Origin: Halalkalibacter akibai JCM 9157
Lineage (GTDB): Bacteria > Bacillota > Bacilli > Bacillales > Bacillaceae_D
Assembly: GCF_000513135.1 (NCBI RefSeq)
Contig: NZ_BAUV01000041.1
Coordinates: forward strand, 1-37,524
Reading direction: 5' to 3'
DNA: 37,524 nucleotides
The position numbers and the translations under genes were made by a program. Of the stretch, positions 7,768 to 15,761 are shown one piece after another. Position 1 is the stretch's first letter. Each line of letters opens with the position of its first letter. A model generated the notes under the pieces. The model had not been told where the DNA came from, made no database searches, and worked only from the letters and a program-made list of their open reading frames with translations.

Positions 7768-8550
7768 ATGATGATCGAACAAGTTCGTAAAGAAAATCCT
7801 CTTATCCATTGCATGACTAATGTGGTTGTAACCAATTTTACGGCCAACGGACTACTTGCTTTGGGTGCATCTCCTGTTATGGCTTATGCGAAAGAAGAGG
7901 TTGCAGACTTAGCTCAAATAGCTGGAGCCCTTCTACTTAATATTGGAACTTTATCAACTGAGCAAATTGATCATATGATTATTGCCGGTCAAGCTGCAAA
8001 CGAAGCAAACGTTCCAGTTGTGTTAGATCCTGTCGGTGCTGGTGCGACTTCGTTCCGAACGACGATGTCAAAGAGAATTTTAGAAGAAGTGAAGGTTTCC
8101 GTGTTAAGAGGAAACGCAGGTGAGATAGCTTCTTTACTTGGTGTACAAGCAACGGTAAAGGGCGTGGACGGTTCAATGGAAGGAGATAAAATTGAACTTG
8201 CTAAGCAAGCGGCCAAGCAATTTAACTGTGTTTGTGTTGTTACAGGTGAAGTTGATGTTATCACAGACGGATCTGTTGTCAAAACAGTAGCTAATGGCCA
8301 TCCTTGGTTAACGAAGGTTGTAGGAACAGGTTGTTTACTTGGAGCTGTGATCGGTGCATTTATAGCTGTAGAAAGAGAGAATCTAGTAGAAGCGGCGACG
8401 ACGGCAGTGACTTTTTTCGGTATTGCTGGTGAGCAAGCTTTTCAGCAAACGAACGAACAAGGCATTGGCTCTTTTCAAGAAGCTTTTTTAAATCAATTAC
8501 ACACATTAACAGATGATCAGATGAAACAGTTGCGTCGCAATGAGGCGTAA
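7768..8550 (+). CDS. thiM: Hydroxyethylthiazole kinase
   Basis: Phosphorylates 5-(2-hydroxyethyl)-4-methylthiazole in thiamine salvage. 260 residues is normal for ThiM. Visible features are the N-terminal PLIHCMTNVVVTNFTANGLLALGASPVM, the DPVGAG motif and the C-terminal anion hole VVGTGCLLGAVIGAF with the conserved Cys. No thiE or thiD is adjacent, and I see no TPP riboswitch in the 200 bases upstream, unlike many thiM genes. ATG 7768 follows a modest GGATGGTGAG site; ATG 7771 is an alternative. Confidence 0.94.
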   Translation: MMIEQVRKENPLIHCMTNVVVTNFTANGLLALGASPVMAYAKEEVADLAQIAGALLLNIGTLSTEQIDHMIIAGQAANEANVPVVLDPVGAGATSFRTTMSKRILEEVKVSVLRGNAGEIASLLGVQATVKGVDGSMEGDKIELAKQAAKQFNCVCVVTGEVDVITDGSVVKTVANGHPWLTKVVGTGCLLGAVIGAFIAVERENLVEAATTAVTFFGIAGEQAFQQTNEQGIGSFQEAFLNQLHTLTDDQMKQLRRNEA

Positions 8551-8565
8551 AGAAAGAGGGATAGA

Positions 8566-9704
8566 ATGAGCGAAACATTTTCGTTTGACCAATTACCAAG
8601 TTTTTTGGTGGAGGCATTAAAAGAACAAAAAATTGAGCAACCAACGGATATTCAAATTAAAATGATACCAGAAGCATTAGCAGGACAGAATTTAATTGCA
8701 AGATCACAAACAGGAACGGGTAAAACACTTGCTTATTTACTACCAGCGTTAGCTAAAGTAAATAAAGAAAATAAAAATCTTCAAGTCGTTGTTTTGGCTC
8801 CTACTCAAGAATTAGCGATGCAAGTTGTCGATGTAGCGAGAAGTTTAACCGAAAAAGAATCAATCGTAATCGGATCCTATATTGGTGGAGCAAATATTAA
8901 TCGTCAAATCGAAAAACTAAAAAAGCAAAAGCCACAATTAGCAATTGGAACACCAGGAAGATTGCTTGAATTACTTGAACAGAAAAAATTAAAGCTTCAT
9001 GAAGTTCAAGTTGTGGCTGTTGATGAGGCGGATCGTATGATGGCGGAGCGTCCTTCCTGGGAAGCAACGATGCAAATTGCTAAAAGAGCCGGGAGAGACA
9101 CGCAATTTTTATTTGTATCGGCTACAATACCGAAAGACTTTTCAGAACAAGTAGCAGATGCAGCACCTTTTGTTGTCCAATTAGAAGCAGAAGGAAGCTT
9201 AGTGAATACAGAAAAAGTCGAGCATTTATTTATTAGAGCTGATGAACGAGATAAAATAGACGTAGCCCGTCGCTTAATCCATGCAGAGAACATAGAAAAA
9301 GGGATTGTCTTTGTTAATCAGCTTGATAAAGTAAGTGAAACCGCGGAGAAGTTCTCTTATAAAGCATCAAAACACTGCCATTATCTTCGGATCAATCTAA
9401 GCATGAAAGAGAACATGCACTACGATCGTTTCAAAAAGGTGAGACTCATATTCTCGTAGCATCAGATGTAGCAGCTCGCGGTCTTGATTTAGATGATGTT
9501 ACACACATTATCCAACTAGACGCACCTTCTAATTCAGATAGTTACTTACACCGTGCCGGCCGAACAGGACGAATGGGCAAAAGTGGAACTGTTGTAACAT
9601 TAATTGACCGAAGAAGTGAATACAAGCTCGATAAATATCGCCGTGACTTAAAAATTGAATTAGCAGAGCGAATTTTAGCAAGAGGGAAACTTCTAACTAA
9701 ATAA
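8566..9704 (+). CDS. DEAD-box RNA helicase (YfmL-like), frameshifted
   Basis: An ATP-dependent RNA helicase, by size (about 379 residues when restored) and lack of a long tail closest to B. subtilis YfmL, which acts in large ribosomal subunit assembly. In order: Q motif region (FSFDQLP...QPTDIQIKMIP), Walker A ARSQTGTGKT, motif Ia PTQELAMQ, TPGRLLEL, DEADRM and SAT. The open frame stops at 9459. The next frame continues with SFQKGETHILVASDVAARGLD and HRAGRTGRMG to TAA 9702-9704. Adding one A to the run at 9406-9408 joins the two as SMKREHALRSF. The missing base is probably a consensus error. It starts 15 nt after thiM. Confidence 0.88.
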
Positions 9705-9713
9705 AATTTATGA

Positions 9714-9748
9714 GGGATCCAAAAGAGAAAAAAACTTTTGGGTTCTTT
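9714..9748 (+). terminator. Terminator after DEAD-box helicase gene
   Basis: GGATCCAAAAG / CTTTTGGGTTC hairpin followed by TTTT. Confidence 0.75.
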
Positions 9749-9798
9749 TATTGATTTTAATTTCGTCACCTTTGTTACGATCATTGTGAAAACTAAAG

Positions 9799-9936
9799 TG
9801 TAATGGAGCGGAAGGCACTTGACTCCTGCGGGAAAAGAGGAAAGGTCAAGACCACACAGACGGAACGTCGTGGGGGCTTGGCTTACTCCCTGTGGAAAGC
9901 AAGTGCCTGAAGCGCAATGCAACGGATTCGTTAGGG
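9799..9936 (+). repeat. Bacillaceae structured intergenic repeat
   Basis: Starts GTGTAATGGAGCGGAAGGC and ends GAAAGCAAGTGCCTGAAGCG...GCAACGG. The ends GGCACTTG and CAAGTGCC pair, and inner stems such as GACG-GAA-CGTC and CACAG/CTGTG suggest a branched RNA fold. I recognise it as the common GGAGCGGAAG...CTCCTGCGGG...GGAAAGCAAGCGCCTGAAGCG family of Bacillaceae intergenic repeats. Its function is not established. It fills most of the gap before yugI. Confidence 0.8.
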
Positions 9937-9981
9937 AAAAAAAGATTTATCGGAATGCCTTATAAAATAGCCTTTTTAAAA

Positions 9982-10006
9982 GTTTGAGCTAGACAAATCC
10001 GGGTAT
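9982..10006 (+). promoter_or_regulatory. Candidate sigma-B promoter of yugI
   Basis: GTTTGA (9982-9987), 13 nt, GGGTAT (10001-10006), against the sigma-B consensus GTTTAA-N12-14-GGGTAT. One mismatch. This suits a general stress protein gene. Confidence 0.6.
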
Positions 10007-10032
10007 AATCTATAATGGATAAAATGTCCTTT

Positions 10033-10061
10033 TTGCGTAAACGGATTAGTTATGTTAAAAT
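10033..10061 (+). promoter_or_regulatory. Candidate sigma-A promoter of yugI
   Basis: TTGCGT (10033-10038), 17 nt, TAAAAT (10056-10061) with an extended -10 TG at 10053-10054. It lies between the sigma-B-like promoter and the gene. Confidence 0.55.
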
Positions 10062-10096
10062 TAAAAGGTTAAAAATTATCTAGGAGATGTATGTAT

Positions 10097-10525
10097 ATGT
10101 CAAATTATGAAGTAGGCAGTATCGTAGAAGGAAAAGTTACTGGCATCAAGCCTTTTGGTGCATTTGTAGCGTTAGATGAAAAAAAACAAGGATTAGTTCA
10201 CATTTCAGAAGTAGCACACGGATTCGTTAAGGATATCAATGATGTTCTTAAAGTTGGAGACGAAGTGAAAGTGAAAATTATGAACGTAGAAGAGGGTTCT
10301 GGAAAAATCTCACTTTCTATCCGTGCAACTCAAGAAGCTCCTGAGCGTCCAGCTCGTCCGGCTAACAAGCCACGTCCTGCTGGTGCTGGCGGCGGTGGCG
10401 GACGTAAGCCACAACCACAAAAGCAACAACAACAAGGTTTCAACACTCTAGAAGATAAATTAAAAGAGTGGTTAAAGCAATCAAATGAGATTCAAGCTGA
10501 CTTAAACAAGCGCGCGAAGAAATAA
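10097..10525 (+). CDS. yugI: S1 RNA-binding domain protein, general stress protein 13 family
   Basis: About 142 residues. A single S1 domain fills residues 3-75 (YEVGSIVEGKVTGIKPFGAFVAL...GLVHISEVAHGFVKDINDVLKVGDEV...GKISLSIRAT). A Pro/Arg/Gly-rich and Gln-rich linker follows, then a C-terminal helix NTLEDKLKEWLKQSNE that is also found in B. subtilis YugI. It probably binds RNA or ribosomes. ATG 10091 is only 4 nt from the AGGAG site, so ATG 10097 (MSNYEV) is preferred. It has both a sigma-B-like and a sigma-A promoter, and a terminator directly after the stop. Confidence 0.92.
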   Translation: MSNYEVGSIVEGKVTGIKPFGAFVALDEKKQGLVHISEVAHGFVKDINDVLKVGDEVKVKIMNVEEGSGKISLSIRATQEAPERPARPANKPRPAGAGGGGGRKPQPQKQQQQGFNTLEDKLKEWLKQSNEIQADLNKRAKK

Positions 10526-10532
10526 TTGCTTG

Positions 10533-10559
10533 AAAAAACACCCTTCTGGGTGTTTTTTT
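10533..10559 (+). terminator. Terminator after yugI
   Basis: AAAAAACACCC-TTCT-GGGTGTTTTTTT hairpin. Confidence 0.88.
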
Positions 10560-10611
10560 ATTTCTCTTTATTTTGTTAAAGGATTTTAAATGCGGGTAGG
10601 GAATAAGTAAG

Positions 10612-10645
10612 AAAGGCCTAACTCAATTTGAGCTAGACCTTTGGC
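10612..10645 (-). terminator. Terminator of the DUF378 gene
   Basis: AAGGCCTAACTCAA-TT-TGAGCTAGACCTT, an almost perfect inverted repeat just past the stop of the DUF378 gene. There is no long T-run on the minus strand, so efficiency is uncertain. Confidence 0.6.
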
Positions 10646-10652
10646 CATCGTA

Positions 10653-10880
10653 TTAACGTTGTGTTTCAGGGGCGCGTTCAAGCTCCTCATCTGGCTTGAA
10701 AAGAATAGAAATACAATATAAACCTGCTAAACCAACTAGGGCATAAATGACACGTGAGAAAGCTGCTGCTTGTCCACCGAAAATAGCTGCAACTAGGTCG
10801 AAACGGAAGAAACCGATAAGTCCCCAGTTAATTGCACCAATTATCGCTAAAACTAATGCTGTACGTTGAATACCGCTCAC
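10653..10880 (-). CDS. DUF378 small membrane protein (YuzA-like)
   Basis: About 75 residues with two transmembrane helices (RTALVLAIIGAINWGLIGFF and FSRVIYALVGLAGLYCISILF). The motif AIIGAINWGLIGFFRFDLVA is the DUF378 signature. The function is unknown. The frame is open to a GTG at 10889, which lies inside the GGAGGTG ribosome binding site; GTG 10880 has better spacing. It sits between yugI and yugJ, the same location I recall for yuzA in B. subtilis. Confidence 0.85.
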   Translation of the reverse strand: MSGIQRTALVLAIIGAINWGLIGFFRFDLVAAIFGGQAAAFSRVIYALVGLAGLYCISILFKPDEELERAPETQR

Positions 10881-11047
10881 AATATTCACCTCCAGTTATG
10901 GTTTTAAACATATACAAATAAGAATTTATCTGCAATGTCTTTTAGGCAGTCACGAAAGTAACGCCTATACACAACCTTTTGTTGTGTTTCACCATTTAGC
11001 ATGAGTCGTTATCTAAAAAATTATGCATTGATCTGAAGTGCCAATCG

Positions 11048-11076
11048 TTTACAATATTTACCCGTTTGGTAATAAT
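11048..11076 (+). promoter_or_regulatory. Candidate sigma-A promoter of yugJ
   Basis: TTTACA (11048-11053), 17 nt, AATAAT (11071-11076), 30 bp upstream of the yugJ start. Confidence 0.5.
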
Positions 11077-11105
11077 AAAGTGAAGGAAAAAAAGGAGGAA
11101 TTATA

Positions 11106-12269
11106 ATGGATCCATTTGTTTTTCAAAATCCGACCAAATTAATCTTTGGAAAAGGGCAAAATGAAACGCTTGCGAAGGAAGTTGTTAAGTACGGAAAAAA
11201 CGTACTTTTAGTATATGGTGGAGGAAGTATTAAGCGAAACGGCCTTTATGAATTTGTCATCAGTCAATTAAAGCAAGCTGATGTAAATGTTACTGAATTA
11301 GCAGGTGTTGAACCTAACCCAAGGTTAACTACTGTACAAAAAGGAATCGGACTGTGCCGTGAGCATAATATTGACCTAGTTTTAGCTGTTGGTGGAGGAA
11401 GTGTCATTGACGCTGCTAAAGCAATTGTAGTAGGAGCTAAATTTGAAGGTGATATTTGGGATGTTATTACGAGAAAAGCTCAACCTAATGATGCTCTTCC
11501 GCTTGGAACTATTTTGACTCTTGCCGCAACAGGTTCTGAAATGAACGCTGGTTCTGTTATTACAAATTGGGAAATCAATGAAAAGTTAGGTTGGGGTAGT
11601 CCGTATTCTTTCCCTAAATTCTCGATTCTAGATCCTAAGAACACGATCTCAGTACCAGAAGATCAAACGGTTTACGGGATGGTTGACATGATGAGTCACG
11701 TAATTGAAGCCTACTTTCATAAAGCCGAAAACACGCCATTACAAGATCGCATAATGGAGTCTATTCTCCTTACAGTTATGGAAACAGCTCCGAAACTGTT
11801 AGAAGACCTTGAAAATGAGGACCTTCGTGAAACGATACTTTATTGTGGAACGATGGCGCTAAACGGAATTACACAGATGGGGCTACGAGGAGATTGGGCT
11901 ACACATAATATTGAACATGCAGTTTCAGCGGTTTACGATATTCCACATGCTGGTGGATTAGCAATTTTATTTCCACACTGGATGCGACATACATTAGACG
12001 AAAGAATTAGTCGACATGTCCAATTAGCTACTCGAGTTCTCGGAGTCGACTCAACAGGTAAGTCTGATGAAGAAATTGCTCTAGAAGGAATCGAAAAGTT
12101 ATCTGCATTCTGGACAACTCTAGGAGCGCCGAATCGTTTAGCTGATTATGATATTGATTCTAGCCAAGTCGACCGCATGGCTGAGCTCGCTTCTAACCGT
12201 GGAGCATTCGGTAACTTTAAAGCATTAACGAAAGAAGATGTAAGCAAAATTTTGACGGCAGCTCTTTAA
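11106..12269 (+). CDS. yugJ: Iron-containing (butanol-type) alcohol dehydrogenase
   Basis: An NAD(P)H-dependent group III alcohol/aldehyde oxidoreductase of 387 residues. The N-terminal Rossmann-like part has [16 protein letters not shown] and the cofactor motif [15 protein letters not shown]. The C-terminal helical domain has metal ligands in [16 protein letters not shown] and [22 protein letters not shown], the Fe-ADH signature. The alcohol substrate is not known. ATG 11106 follows AAAAGGAGGA. It precedes pgi, as in the yug region of B. subtilis, but the two are separated by a perfect hairpin. Confidence 0.94.
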   Translation: MDPFVFQNPTKLIFGKGQNETLAKEVVKYGKNVLLVYGGGSIKRNGLYEFVISQLKQADVNVTELAGVEPNPRLTTVQKGIGLCREHNIDLVLAVGGGSVIDAAKAIVVGAKFEGDIWDVITRKAQPNDALPLGTILTLAATGSEMNAGSVITNWEINEKLGWGSPYSFPKFSILDPKNTISVPEDQTVYGMVDMMSHVIEAYFHKAENTPLQDRIMESILLTVMETAPKLLEDLENEDLRETILYCGTMALNGITQMGLRGDWATHNIEHAVSAVYDIPHAGGLAILFPHWMRHTLDERISRHVQLATRVLGVDSTGKSDEEIALEGIEKLSAFWTTLGAPNRLADYDIDSSQVDRMAELASNRGAFGNFKALTKEDVSKILTAAL

Positions 12270-12278
12270 CGGTTTGTT

Positions 12279-12310
12279 CTAATGAAGCTTGATTCTTCAA
12301 GCTTCATTAG
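12279..12310. repeat. Perfect 14-bp inverted repeat between yugJ and pgi
   Basis: CTAATGAAGCTTGA, a 4-nt loop TTCT, then TCAAGCTTCATTAG. The stem is perfect but no T-run follows, so it is not a classic terminator. It could be a processing or mRNA-stabilising hairpin between the two genes. Confidence 0.75.
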
Positions 12311-12358
12311 ATAAAGTGAAAGAGGGAGAATCTCATATTACATATGGAGGCAAATAAA

Positions 12359-13704
12359 ATGGAAAAAATTCGCTTTGATTATTCAAAGGCTTTAACGTTT
12401 TTTAATCAACATGAGATTGATTACATGCAAGGAGCAGTAACGACTGCACATGAAGCATTACATAATGGTACAGGTGCTGGTAGCGACTTTTTAGGTTGGA
12501 TTGATCTTCCTAAAAACTATGATCGTGAAGAATTTGCCCGCATCCAAGCAGCCGCTAAGAAAATTCAAAATGACTCTGATGTACTTCTTGTAATTGGTAT
12601 TGGTGGTTCTTATTTAGGAGCACGTGCAGCTATTGAAGCTTTAAATCATACATTCTACAACAACTTAACGAAAGAAGAACGTAAAACTCCACAGGTTTTC
12701 TTCGTTGGTCAAAACATCAGCTCAACTTACATTAAAGATTTATTACAATTAATCGAAGGAAAAGATGTTTCAGTTAATGTTATTTCTAAATCTGGTACAA
12801 CAACAGAACCAGCAATTGCATTCCGTATTTTCCGTGATTATCTTGAAAAGAAATATGGAAAAGAAGAAGCTCGTACACGCATCTATGCAACAACAGACCG
12901 TGCAAAAGGAGCTTTAAAAACATTAGCAACAGAAGAAGGTTATGAAACATTCGTAGTTCCTGATGATGTTGGTGGACGCTTCTCCGTTTTAACAGCGGTA
13001 GGGCTTTTACCGATTGCAGTAAGTGGTCTTGATATCGAAGCGATGATGAAAGGGGCAGAAGCAGCAAGTGTTGACTTCTCCAACCCGAACTTAGCTGAAA
13101 ATGAGTCTTACCAATATGCAGCGGTTCGTAATGCACTTTACAATAAAGGAAAAACAATTGAGTTAATGGTCAACTATGAGCCTTCTCTTCACTTTGTTTC
13201 TGAATGGTGGAAGCAACTATTTGGTGAGAGTGAAGGAAAAGATGGAAAAGGAATTTTCCCTGCTTCTGTTGATTTTTCTACAGATCTTCATTCAATGGGA
13301 CAATATGTCCAAGATGGTCGTCGTGACTTAATTGAAACGATTATTAACGTAGAAAAAGTTCGTGAACATGTAACAATTGAAGAAGCAGCTAGTGATTTAG
13401 ATGGTTTAAACTATTTAGCTGGTGAAACGATGGACTTTGTCAACAAAAAAGCGTTCCAAGGAACGATGTTAGCTCACACAGACGGTGGTGTTCCAAACCT
13501 AATTGTCAATGTACCGGAGCTAAACGAATACTATTTCGGCTACCTCGTTTATTTCTTTGAAAAAGCAGTTGGAATTAGCGGATATTTACTTGGAGTAAAC
13601 CCATTTGATCAAGAGGGTGTTGAAGCTACAAGAAAAACATGTTTGCTCTTTTAGGTAAACCAGGATTCGAAAAAGAAAAAGAAGAGCTTGAAGCTCGCCT
13701 TTAA
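12359..13704 (+). CDS. pgi: Glucose-6-phosphate isomerase, C-terminal frameshift
   Basis: Interconverts glucose-6-phosphate and fructose-6-phosphate in glycolysis. The frame from ATG 12359 (GGAGG site 12346-12350; ATG 12344 would precede the site) shows [30 protein letters not shown] with the sugar-phosphate loop, the [14 protein letters not shown] signature and the active-site Glu region ([13 protein letters not shown]). The frame ends early at 13654 as ...[10 protein letters not shown]. Adding one T at 13627 gives [27 protein letters not shown], ending at TAA 13702-13704, a normal 448-residue enzyme. Pgi is central to metabolism, so the missing base is probably a sequencing error. Confidence 0.95.
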
Positions 13705-13782
13705 TTTAAAAGGTTTCATTTGTTGTTATTAACGGTTAGAGGGATGGCGTGTTCGATCCATTTCGCACAGCCACTTATAAAA

Positions 13783-13818
13783 GCTGCCTGAGAAGATTGT
13801 TCTCAGGCAGTCTTTTTT
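13783..13818 (+). terminator. Terminator after pgi
   Basis: CTGCCTGAGAA / TTCTCAGGCAG hairpin followed by a T-run. Confidence 0.9.
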
Positions 13819-13888
13819 AGAGCATAATATCACCACCCCGTGACAAACTACTAGTAATGATTAGACAGTTTGTGAAAGGGTGAGGTAG

Positions 13889-14311
13889 ATGATAACTCTT
13901 CGATCTAAAGTAGATGGAAAACAATTTAAATTAAAAGAGCTAGAAGATAAACTAAAACCTCTTGGCTATAGCATTGGAGGAGGCTGGGATTACGATCACG
14001 GTTTCTTTGATTATAAAATTGACGAAGAAAATGGTTACACATTTCTTCGAGTACCGTTCAAAGCTATCGACGGAGAGCTTGAACAAAGGGGAGTAACTGT
14101 ACAAATTGGTACACCTTTTCTTTTAAATCATGTTTATCAAGAAGGTCTTGATGATAATCCAGACGTATTTAACGGTCTTGTTAGTATGACGTGGAATAGT
14201 TCTGTTAACCAGTTCTCAGAACCAGTTGATAAGGATGGTTCCGTTGATCCGAAATATATGCCTACAGCAGAGAGCCTTATTCAAGAACTCGAACTTACTT
14301 TGCTTGACTAA
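13889..14311 (+). CDS. yugN: YugN family protein
   Basis: A soluble protein of 140 residues matching B. subtilis YugN by family features and location between pgi and yugO. Recognisable parts are KLKELEDKLKPLGYSIGGGWDYDHGFFDYKID and the C-terminal PKYMPTAESLIQELE. The function is unknown. Its 3' end overlaps the convergent yugO gene by 17 bp, so the two transcripts would be antisense at their ends. Confidence 0.9.
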   Translation: MITLRSKVDGKQFKLKELEDKLKPLGYSIGGGWDYDHGFFDYKIDEENGYTFLRVPFKAIDGELEQRGVTVQIGTPFLLNHVYQEGLDDNPDVFNGLVSMTWNSSVNQFSEPVDKDGSVDPKYMPTAESLIQELELTLLD

Positions 14312-15302
14312 CGATCACAATCAAGGCATCATTAGGTTCAATTTTCAGGGTGGCGTGCGGATGAATGAGAATTTGCTCGCCCCTTTTAATTCCAATAGGG
14401 AAAAAGCCTTTAAGATAACTATCAGTAATAATATCAACAAACGCGTTGCCAATAATTGCTTGATGAACAGGTTTTAATTTAAGTAAACTCATTCTCTCAA
14501 ATTCAAGCAGTTGACTAATCGCTTCACTCGTATCTGGGTGAAGAAGATGTGATGTTAACATATTTCCGGTTAAAGAAGTTGATATCACACAAGTATCTGC
14601 TCCTGCTCGGTAGGCATTTTCTAGTTGATCTCTTGTAATTAATTCTACAATCGTATACAAATCTGGATTTTGCGCTTTAATGGCAAGTGTAGTTAAAACA
14701 GAACGAGCATCGGCATTAAATTCATTTCCTTGTTGATTTGCCGTTATAAGGACAGAGGAAGCAAGCCCGATATTTGCCTGTTTCAAAATACTATCTTCAC
14801 TGCTATTTCCTTTTACAAAATGAATCCCTTTATACATTTTAGGAAGCTCCACCAATGTATCATCAATGAGCACAATTTTTAACTGCGGTTTTTCTTCATG
14901 TATCGTCGCAATCGCATGACGACTTCTTTCATTCCATCCAATAATTATGACGTGCCCTTCACCGATAAAGGCGACGCCTCCTTCTCGTGTCGATTGATTA
15001 ATTTCAACAGCGGCCCCGGCAAACGAAGTAACGAGTAAAGTCATAAACCCAACACCAACAAATATGAGAAGGATTGCAAGTAATCTTGTAAAGGTTGATT
15101 CAGGCACGAAATCTCCATAACCAACCGTTGAGACTGTAATAAAAGCCCACCAAATCCCATCAAACCATGTAGGGAACTTATTTGGTTCTAATATATGAAC
15201 GAGAGCCCCCGTCGTTATTCCAGAAACGATTACAGCCGCTGCCAGCTTAACGATTAACGGAATATGAGCAAAAACAGTACGCAAAAGAATCCATTGTGAC
15301 AT
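14295..15302 (-). CDS. yugO: Two-helix potassium channel with RCK/TrkA domains (YugO)
   Basis: A K+ channel of 335 residues. Two transmembrane helices (~18-38 and ~72-98) flank a pore loop with the selectivity filter STVGYGD (residues 58-64). An RCK (TrkA-N) domain begins with HVIIIGWNERSRHAI, and a C-terminal TrkA-C-like part (KLKPVHQAIIGNAFVDII...) regulates gating. The B. subtilis homologue conducts K+ during biofilm electrical signalling. The frame is open to GTG 15308, but this is inside the GAGGTG site, so ATG 15302 is chosen. A small membrane protein is encoded divergently at 15417; B. subtilis yugO has a small partner, MstX, but I see no sequence evidence that these correspond. Confidence 0.93.
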   Translation of the reverse strand: MSQWILLRTVFAHIPLIVKLAAAVIVSGITTGALVHILEPNKFPTWFDGIWWAFITVSTVGYGDFVPESTFTRLLAILLIFVGVGFMTLLVTSFAGAAVEINQSTREGGVAFIGEGHVIIIGWNERSRHAIATIHEEKPQLKIVLIDDTLVELPKMYKGIHFVKGNSSEDSILKQANIGLASSVLITANQQGNEFNADARSVLTTLAIKAQNPDLYTIVELITRDQLENAYRAGADTCVISTSLTGNMLTSHLLHPDTSEAISQLLEFERMSLLKLKPVHQAIIGNAFVDIITDSYLKGFFPIGIKRGEQILIHPHATLKIEPNDALIVIVSQAK

Positions 15303-15416
15303 GAACACACCTCACTTATATTGCAGACACATATAAATCAGTATGGCCAATCTCTTGCTTGAACAATCATAGCTTGTTATGATTAAGCTTAGATTCTAAA
15401 AACAGGAGAAATAAAC

Positions 15417-15572
15417 ATGTCGACAATTATTTTTGCATTTGCCATCTTTTGCGGCTGGCTCGTATTTGATATCGTTAAACACCGTAAGCTTACATTTGAG
15501 ATGGTCTTAAGCTCCATGATCGTTGCAGTTTTAGCTGGTTTATTATGGTTGATCTTAGAATGGATATTCTAG
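15417..15572 (+). CDS. 51-residue small membrane protein
   Basis: ATG 15417 follows AACAGGAGAA at good spacing. The peptide starts MSTIIFAFAIFCGWLVFDIV, then a basic stretch KHRKLTFEM, then a second hydrophobic helix ending LLWLILEWIF. It is therefore a two-helix hairpin protein with a positively charged turn. It lies between yugO (divergent) and the tRNA promoter, which begins 2 bp after its stop. It was too short for a routine gene call. The function is unknown. Confidence 0.7.
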   Translation: MSTIIFAFAIFCGWLVFDIVKHRKLTFEMVLSSMIVAVLAGLLWLILEWIF

Positions 15573-15573
15573 C

Positions 15574-15602
15574 TTGTATATTGAGTGAGAACATCATATA
15601 AT
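15574..15602 (+). promoter_or_regulatory. Promoter of tRNA-Ala
   Basis: TTGTAT (15574-15579), 17 nt, TATAAT (15597-15602), 20 bp upstream of the tRNA. Confidence 0.75.
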
Positions 15603-15621
15603 AGAATTACCCATTTGACCT

Positions 15622-15694
15622 GGGGCATTAGCTCAGCTGGGAGAGCGCCACGCTGGCAGCGTGGAGGTCAGCGGTTCGATCCCGCTATGCTCCA
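15622..15694 (+). tRNA. tRNA-Ala (GGC anticodon)
   Basis: A full cloverleaf of 73 nt. Acceptor GGGGCAT pairs with ATGCTCC (one G-T), the D-arm is GCTC...GAGC, and the anticodon stem CCACG/CGTGG carries loop CTGGCAG with anticodon GGC. The T-arm is AGCGG-TTCGATC-CCGCT. The 3' CCA is not encoded and would be added after transcription. A promoter and a terminator flank it, so it is a single-gene unit. Confidence 0.97.
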
Positions 15695-15700
15695 TCTTTT

Positions 15701-15735
15701 AAAACCCTCTTGTTTACAAGAGGGTTTTTGTAATT
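15701..15735 (+). terminator. Terminator after tRNA-Ala
   Basis: AAAACCCTCTTG-TTTA-CAAGAGGGTTTTTG hairpin with T-run. Confidence 0.9.
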
Positions 15736-15761
15736 TTCTTAAAAGAACTCTGTCATTGTGA

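Noticed and set aside
7558-7809. 83-residue minus-strand reading frame overlapping the thiM start
   Set aside because: No ribosome binding site, runs through the terminator hairpin, and overlaps two better genes.
12786-13157. 123-residue Leu/His-rich frame opposite pgi
   Set aside because: Antisense shadow of a well-supported gene, with no ribosome site.
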